Below are positions 46,917 to 50,613 of a DNA stretch of 50,613 nt, in pieces. This DNA is from Selaginella moellendorffii (Eukaryota > Streptophyta > Lycopodiopsida > Selaginellales > Selaginellaceae), in the NCBI RefSeq assembly GCF_000143415.4, contig NW_003314261.1:6210864-6261476 (forward strand). Direction: 5' to 3'. The translations under genes and the position numbers were made by a program. Below the pieces are notes generated by a model. It made no database searches and was not told the DNA's origin. It saw only the letters and a list, made by a program, of their open reading frames with translations. Numbering within the stretch: the stretch's first letter is position 1; every line of letters begins with the position of its first letter.

Positions 46917-47685
46917 ATGAGTTCCAGGGCGCTGGCCAGAGACAGCCGCTTCAAGCAGTACATGAAGAAGACGGCCTATGTGCAGTGGGAGGAGGAGCAA
47001 GAGATGAATCGCCACAAGCAGCGCCTGCGACACATGACCGCCGCCATCGACAATAGCTCGCCCTTCTACTTCTCGGCAGCTCAGAATCGGTGCCGGCAAC
47101 TCCAGGAAGAAGGTACGAATCGATCGACCGATGCTCTCTCACTGAAGCGATGGCATTTTTCACCCAGAAAGGCTTCACGTGATCGAGGACGAGAACCTGG
47201 CGCTCTTGGGGAGATTGCACGCCATCTCCAATCGCGAGACGAGGAACTGGCATTGCAGGAAGCCCAAGGCGCTCATCCGGGGCGATGCCTACAGGTACTA
47301 CTTCAATCCTCCGAGAACTCCTCTTCCCTCTGGCCAATGCATCGGCTGGATCGATCCACAGCTGATCGATTTGAATCTACCCAGGCTGCGCAAGCCCAGC
47401 GGCAAGCGCGTGTGGCTCTACGACTGGCAAGCGCTCAAGGGGTCGACGATGCGCAAGAGCCTGCGCGTCCAGGAGGAGGTGTTGCGCAAGCTGGTGTCGA
47501 TGAAGATGGTGGATCCCAAGGAGGAGAAGTGGCTGCGAAAGTGGCTGCCACGACCCAAGGAAGGTCCAGTCGATGTCTTGCGTTACAACAAGGCCATGGA
47601 GCACAAGGACGGCGAGGCCCCCTCGCCCGTGGACGCCGACCCAGAGGATCTCGCGAAAAAGACCGCCAGTCTCAAAATCAAATAG
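46917..47685 (+). CDS. CFAP97/hemingway-like (KIAA1430 domain) flagellar protein
   Basis: Two exons (46,917-47,112 and 47,168-47,685) joined over a 55-bp GT-AG intron give 237 residues. The start is the first ATG in frame with a continuous reading to the intron. The N-terminal 110 residues resemble the CFAP97 domain: 'AAIDNSSPFYFSA' (ID(N/T)..P block) followed by a coiled region 'RLHVIEDENLALLGRLHAI', matching the family's (R/K)L..IE.EN..LL..L pattern. CFAP97 proteins are linked to cilia and flagella. In a land plant this implies a role in sperm flagella. The C-terminal half is basic ('RLRKPSGKRVWLYDWQALK') and I do not recognise it. The assignment is by pattern only. It has no in-frame damage. 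Confidence 0.6.
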
Positions 47686-47731
47686 CAAACACCTGGTATT
47701 GTTTGCCAAGCCGATAACCCTCACACAAGTT

Positions 47732-47803
47732 GGAGGTATAGCTCAGTGGTAGAGCAATCGGCTGCAGTCCGATAGGTCACCGGTTCGACCCCGGTTGCCT
47801 CCT
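47732..47803 (+). tRNA. tRNA-Cys (GCA)
   Basis: A 72-nt cloverleaf. Acceptor GGAGGTA pairs with TGCCTCC (one T-G pair), D-arm GCTC..GAGC, anticodon stem ATCGG/CCGAT with loop CTGCAGT (anticodon GCA), T-arm CCGG-TTCGACC-CCGG, discriminator T. The B box GGTTCGACCCC is present and a T-rich stretch follows as the Pol III terminator. No intron. Confidence 0.97.
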
Positions 47804-48313
47804 TTCTTTATTCGTTGCAGTGATTCACGTTTTCTACCTTTTGTCACAAGAATGAGCTTCTTTAAAAAAGCTTGGTGTAAATGGGTCAACTATACATGTT
47901 GCGCGCCGGAATTTAGAAACTTTGTTTTGCTCGATATGGATCACGCACTTCTCGTGTGAACGCTGCCGCCTCACTCTGTGCAGGCGCGGGGCTCGCTTTG
48001 GTATTTAATCGTTGACGCGACTTTGCATTACAAAGGATAAAGATAAAATCGCGTAGCCCACAATCTTTGCGAGTCACTCTAGGCTGGCCGAGAGAGAAAA
48101 AAAGCGAGTACTTATCACACGGTGAGAAAGAGGGCTTGAAATATAGGCGGTGTACTTCGCTCGTTTTCCTTCCGTGCGACAGAACTTAGGAGAGTAATCG
48201 AGAGAGAGAAAGAGATTCTCGGATTTCTTTGGGAAGTTCCAGCACAATCATTTGCTAGAGAGATCCTCGCGCTCCGTTTTTTTTTTCTAGCTTTGTTTGT
48301 CCTTCCGGACATC
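47804..48313. other. upstream region of the CASP-like gene
   Basis: About 510 bp between the tRNA and the CASP-like ATG. It contains purine-rich gagaga tracts near 48,090-48,110 and 48,196-48,215, typical of plant 5' leaders and promoters, and a T-run before the start codon. No other gene is seen. Confidence 0.5.
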
Positions 48314-49009
48314 ATGGGCGCTTACGACGGTGCTGAAGCTCCTCGAGCAGCTCCTGCGAGCACTGCTGCCAATTCCAGGCCCTCGCGATTGCTGCTGCTC
48401 CACAGCCTGCTTCTACGCCTCGTGGCGGTGGTCGTCTCGATTTTGGTGATTGCCGTCATGGTTCACGCCAAGCAGCGCGTCATGATCTTCAAGGCCGAGT
48501 GGGATAACTCTAAAGCCTTCGTGTAAGTCCTTCCATATACACTCCCCTCGCCAAATGTTATATGTTTGATCCTCTCGCAGAGCTCTGGTCGCCATCAGTG
48601 CTATTTGCCTCGGCTACTCGTTTCTCCAATTCATTCTCTCCGCCTTCCATCTCTGTTCCAAGTCGTGGAAGTCACCCACGAAGTGCTGGGCTTGGATGAA
48701 CTTCATCGCTGACCAGGTATGCCAAACTGTGGATCCAAATTTCTCAGGCTCGATCTATGCTCTTTGGTTTCGTGATAGATCTTGACGTACGCTATGCTGG
48801 GAGCGGCAGCGGCGGCGGCGGAGCTGGCTTACATCGCCAAGAACGGATCCTCTCGAGCGCAATGGCAGCCCATCTGTTCGACTTTCAACACCTTCTGTAC
48901 GCGTGCCGGTGCCTCCATTATTCTTTCCTTCATTGCTGTTCTGGCGCTGGCCAACAGTTCTGCGATCTCTGCCTATCACTTGTTTCGCAGGCCAAGCTCA
49001 TCTGTGTAG
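48314..49009 (+). CDS. CASP-like membrane protein (CASPL, DUF588/MARVEL-like)
   Basis: Three exons (48,314-48,522; 48,581-48,716; 48,779-49,009) with 58- and 62-bp GT-AG introns give 191 residues. Four hydrophobic segments are visible: 'LLRLVAVVVSILVIAVMV' (TM1, with the family's conserved Arg), 'LVAISAICLGYSFLQFIL' (TM2), 'IADQILTYAMLGAAAAAAE' (TM3, with the conserved Asp) and 'GASIILSFIAVLALANSS' (TM4). CASPs build membrane scaffolds that direct cell-wall deposition. CASP-like relatives occur in all land plants. The WxxxC-type second extracellular loop ('WQPICSTFNTFC') is present. Probably a CASPL2-type protein; subfamily assignment is tentative. The gene appears intact. Confidence 0.9.
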
Positions 49010-49054
49010 GTAAGAGAATTCGTGTGCTTAAATCAGAAGAGATTTACAATGTAA

Positions 49055-49057
<3 letters not shown>

Positions 49058-49098
<41 letters not shown>
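49058..49098. repeat. (CT)n microsatellite
   Basis: About 20 uninterrupted CT units, just downstream of the CASP-like stop codon and probably in the 3' UTR. Confidence 0.97.
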
Positions 49099-49101
<3 letters not shown>

Positions 49102-49221
49102 GAAGTATTTTTAATTCCGGATAGAGGTGGTAATAAGTACGAATAAGTGAAACTTCGGAGAACTATAGATCGTGTGAAAGCTTGCTTGCAAATTCAAGCA
49201 CTAGACTTATTCAAATCGTGT

Positions 49222-49237
49222 GTATATATATATATAT
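49222..49237. repeat. short (TA)n run
   Basis: A run of about 8 TA units in otherwise unremarkable spacer between the CASP-like gene and tRNA-Pro. Confidence 0.85.
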
Positions 49238-49382
49238 GGCCGGGACCACCGTGGTTCCAACCATTTCTACCTAGTGTTAAAGCTTAGAGAAGGCATAAAA
49301 ATCTCACCAATCGTATGTAAACAACCACGTGGCCCTAAAAACCCTGTCCTGATTAAGCGAGCAGTTGAAAACGTTATCGAAA

Positions 49383-49454
49383 GGGGCATTGCGAGAATCG
49401 AACTCACGGCCTCTCGCACCCAAAGCGAGAATCATACCACTAGACCAAATGCCC
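49383..49454 (-). tRNA. tRNA-Pro (UGG)
   Basis: A minus-strand 72-nt cloverleaf. Acceptor GGGCATT pairs with AATGCCC, anticodon stem CTCGC/GCGAG with loop TTTGGGT (anticodon TGG), T-loop GTTCGATTC, discriminator C. The A box TGGTCTAGTGGTA is typical of plant tRNA-Pro. No intron. Confidence 0.97.
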
Positions 49455-49563
49455 ATTTACATTTAGTTTACAGAATGTTTAAAATTATTATCACGTTTAC
49501 AATAAAATAAAAGCCTGTGCAACCTAAGAATACAATCTTTCAAAAATATAGAACTTAGAAATA

Positions 49564-49955
49564 TCAAAACCGGCCACACTCGGCTGGAATGGTAGAAAAC
49601 CTCTTGCTATTGTTGCAGTAGTCATAGATCATGTAGTTGTCTTTGACCCATTGGAGTTGGCCCTTGGCTTCCTGGTCGATGCTCTGGAAAGCCTCTTGCT
49701 CCCACCAGTTGCCCATGGGAGCGCTGCATGATTCCATGCGCAAGCCCCCGCACAAGCATCCACGCTGAATCCCTTGTATGCTGCCACGAATGGAGTGTGA
49801 TCCTAGTTGATCTTCTCCAGGCCGCCATGAGTAGCCCAGTCGTCTCCATTCCACAGGCTCAAGTAGATCCCCATGGGCTGGCTCTTTGGGAATGGGATCC
49901 CGATGGCTTCGTTGTTTTATGGACATGCAAAGGGACATTATTGATGTAAAATCTA
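49564..49955 (-). pseudogene. xyloglucan endotransglucosylase/hydrolase (XTH), 3' exon relic
   Basis: XTHs cut and rejoin xyloglucan in the plant cell wall. The minus strand reads '[20 protein letters not shown]', '[17 protein letters not shown]', a stop where the conserved Trp should be (TGG to TAG), then 'HTPFVAAYKGFSVDACAGAC'. After a frameshift it reads 'WVKDNYMIYDYCNNSKRFS' and 'IPAECGRF', with TGA at 49,564-49,566. The second half is the XTH C-terminal domain. The catalytic exon (HDEIDFEFLG-type motif) is absent. A further shift lies near 49,915. This is a partial, dead copy. Confidence 0.9.
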
Positions 49956-50173
49956 AGGGTCCAAAACCATGATTCAAGAGTGATGATTGGTAGATAATGA
50001 AAGGGGGTACTTACATGATTTGCTACTTGTTCCAAAGGATGGAGTAGATGTGGAAGTCCTGATGTTAAGCACCAGGTCAGGTCAGAATAATAGGATAAGG
50101 AAAGGGCCCTGCAATCAAGTGATCACCCCTTTAGCCAATTAGCTTAGGGTGTAAGGGATAGGATCCTAACATT
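49956..50173. other. unassigned spacer
   Basis: About 220 bp between the XTH relic and element D. Nothing recognised. Confidence 0.4.
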
Positions 50174-50320
50174 AATGTTATGATCCAGCGCAAAAAGACA
50201 AAGATCTTCTGCTTCTTGGACCCCTTTGCATCTGAAGTAGTCACCACCGACTTCAACTTGTGATGCTTAGGGGTCCAAGAAGCAGAAGATCTTTGTCTTT
50301 TTGCGCCGGATCATAACATT
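50174..50320. repeat. inverted LTR-gag foldback at the start of element D
   Basis: 52-bp arms (50,174-50,225 and 50,269-50,320) are inverted copies with one mismatch, around a 43-bp loop. Each arm joins the LTR terminus (gatcataaca on the right) to a piece of gag. Loop plus adjacent arm together match the element B gag at 8,602-8,664. Confidence 0.92.
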
Positions 50321-50613
50321 GGTATCAGAGGAGAGTTTTGTGGCGCTGAAACGATTGTTGAGCGAGGCTCCAGTGCTTCGCATTGCTGATCCATCGAAAC
50401 CTTACGAGGTGACATGCGATGCGAATGGTTATGCACTGGGAGGAGTTCTCATGCAAGAGGGACAGCCTATTGCATATGAGAGTCGAACTTTGAATTCCGC
50501 GGAGCAACGCTATTCCACATATGAGCAAGAGTTACTCTCTATTGTTCATGCTTTGCGGACGTGGCGGCACTATCTTTATGGTGCAGTGTTCGCAGTGTTG
50601 ACAGATCACAAAC
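50269..50613 (+). mobile_element. Ty3/gypsy element D (element B family), left part, continues past the window
   Basis: The LTR terminus (ending AACA at 50,318) is followed by the initiator-Met primer-binding site TGGTATCAGAGG (50,320-50,331) and then, within a few bases, by RNase H in frame. Leader, gag, protease and RT are missing. It has the opposite orientation to element B and is less decayed. Confidence 0.85.
50334..50613 (+). pseudogene. element D RNase H (partial, open to the window edge)
   Basis: About 90 codons without a stop: 'VALKRLLSEAPVLRIADP', 'EVTCDANGYALGGVLMQEG', 'SAEQRYSTYEQELLSIVHAL' and 'FAVLTDHK'. The catalytic Asp and Glu blocks are intact, unlike the copy in element B. 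The protein cannot be functional as a retroelement polymerase because RT is missing upstream. The 3' end lies outside the window. Confidence 0.88.

Noticed and set aside
46719-47099. 126-codon minus-strand frame opposite the CFAP97-like exon 1
   Set aside because: Low-complexity shadow crossing the divergent promoter. The plus strand has proper exon structure and a domain match.

Overview
The window is plant nuclear DNA, most likely from the lycophyte Selaginella (inference). The main gene has many exons separated by GT-AG introns of about 45-60 bp. A CASP-like gene, a SPLAYED-type chromatin remodeler and a flagellar CFAP97-like gene (a plant with swimming sperm) sit beside decayed LTR retrotransposons.

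Layout. 1-4.97 kb: repeats, a broken S28 serine-peptidase gene (minus strand) and two decayed copies of a PPR gene. 4.975-9.732 kb: Ty3/gypsy element B (minus), with 234-bp LTRs, an initiator-Met primer-binding site and a polypurine tract. Its middle is replaced by a piece of another element's LTR. 10.22-23.35 kb: an older plus-strand Ty3/gypsy element A, split by a younger minus-strand LTR element (12,101-20,489). That element has 2.1-2.2 kb LTRs carrying a minisatellite and a 4.1-kb non-coding interior, so it is LARD-like. 23.6-24.35 kb: a LINE-type relic. 24.4-28.35 kb: two tail-to-tail pairs of a kinase-like gene family, all damaged. 28.82-29.59 kb: a full-length foldback element. 29.72-32.19 kb: element C, a deletion derivative of the element A family.

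33.25-46.62 kb (minus) holds the principal gene, a SPLAYED (SYD) SWI/SNF2 ATPase. I could model it by hand as about 51 exons and about 3,550 codons. Its C-terminal tail has grown by tandem duplication of whole exons, in two separate arrays. A short shared promoter separates it from a two-exon CFAP97/hemingway-like gene (46.92-47.69 kb). Then come tRNA-Cys(GCA), a three-exon CASP-like membrane protein, tRNA-Pro(UGG) on the minus strand, a broken XTH 3' exon and, at the right edge, element D. Element D belongs to the element B family and begins with an inverted LTR-gag foldback.

The likely functional genes are SYD, the CFAP97-like gene, the CASP-like gene and the two tRNAs. Everything left of 33 kb looks like transposons and gene relics. 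Exon boundaries were read by eye from splice motifs and frame continuity and were not checked against transcripts.
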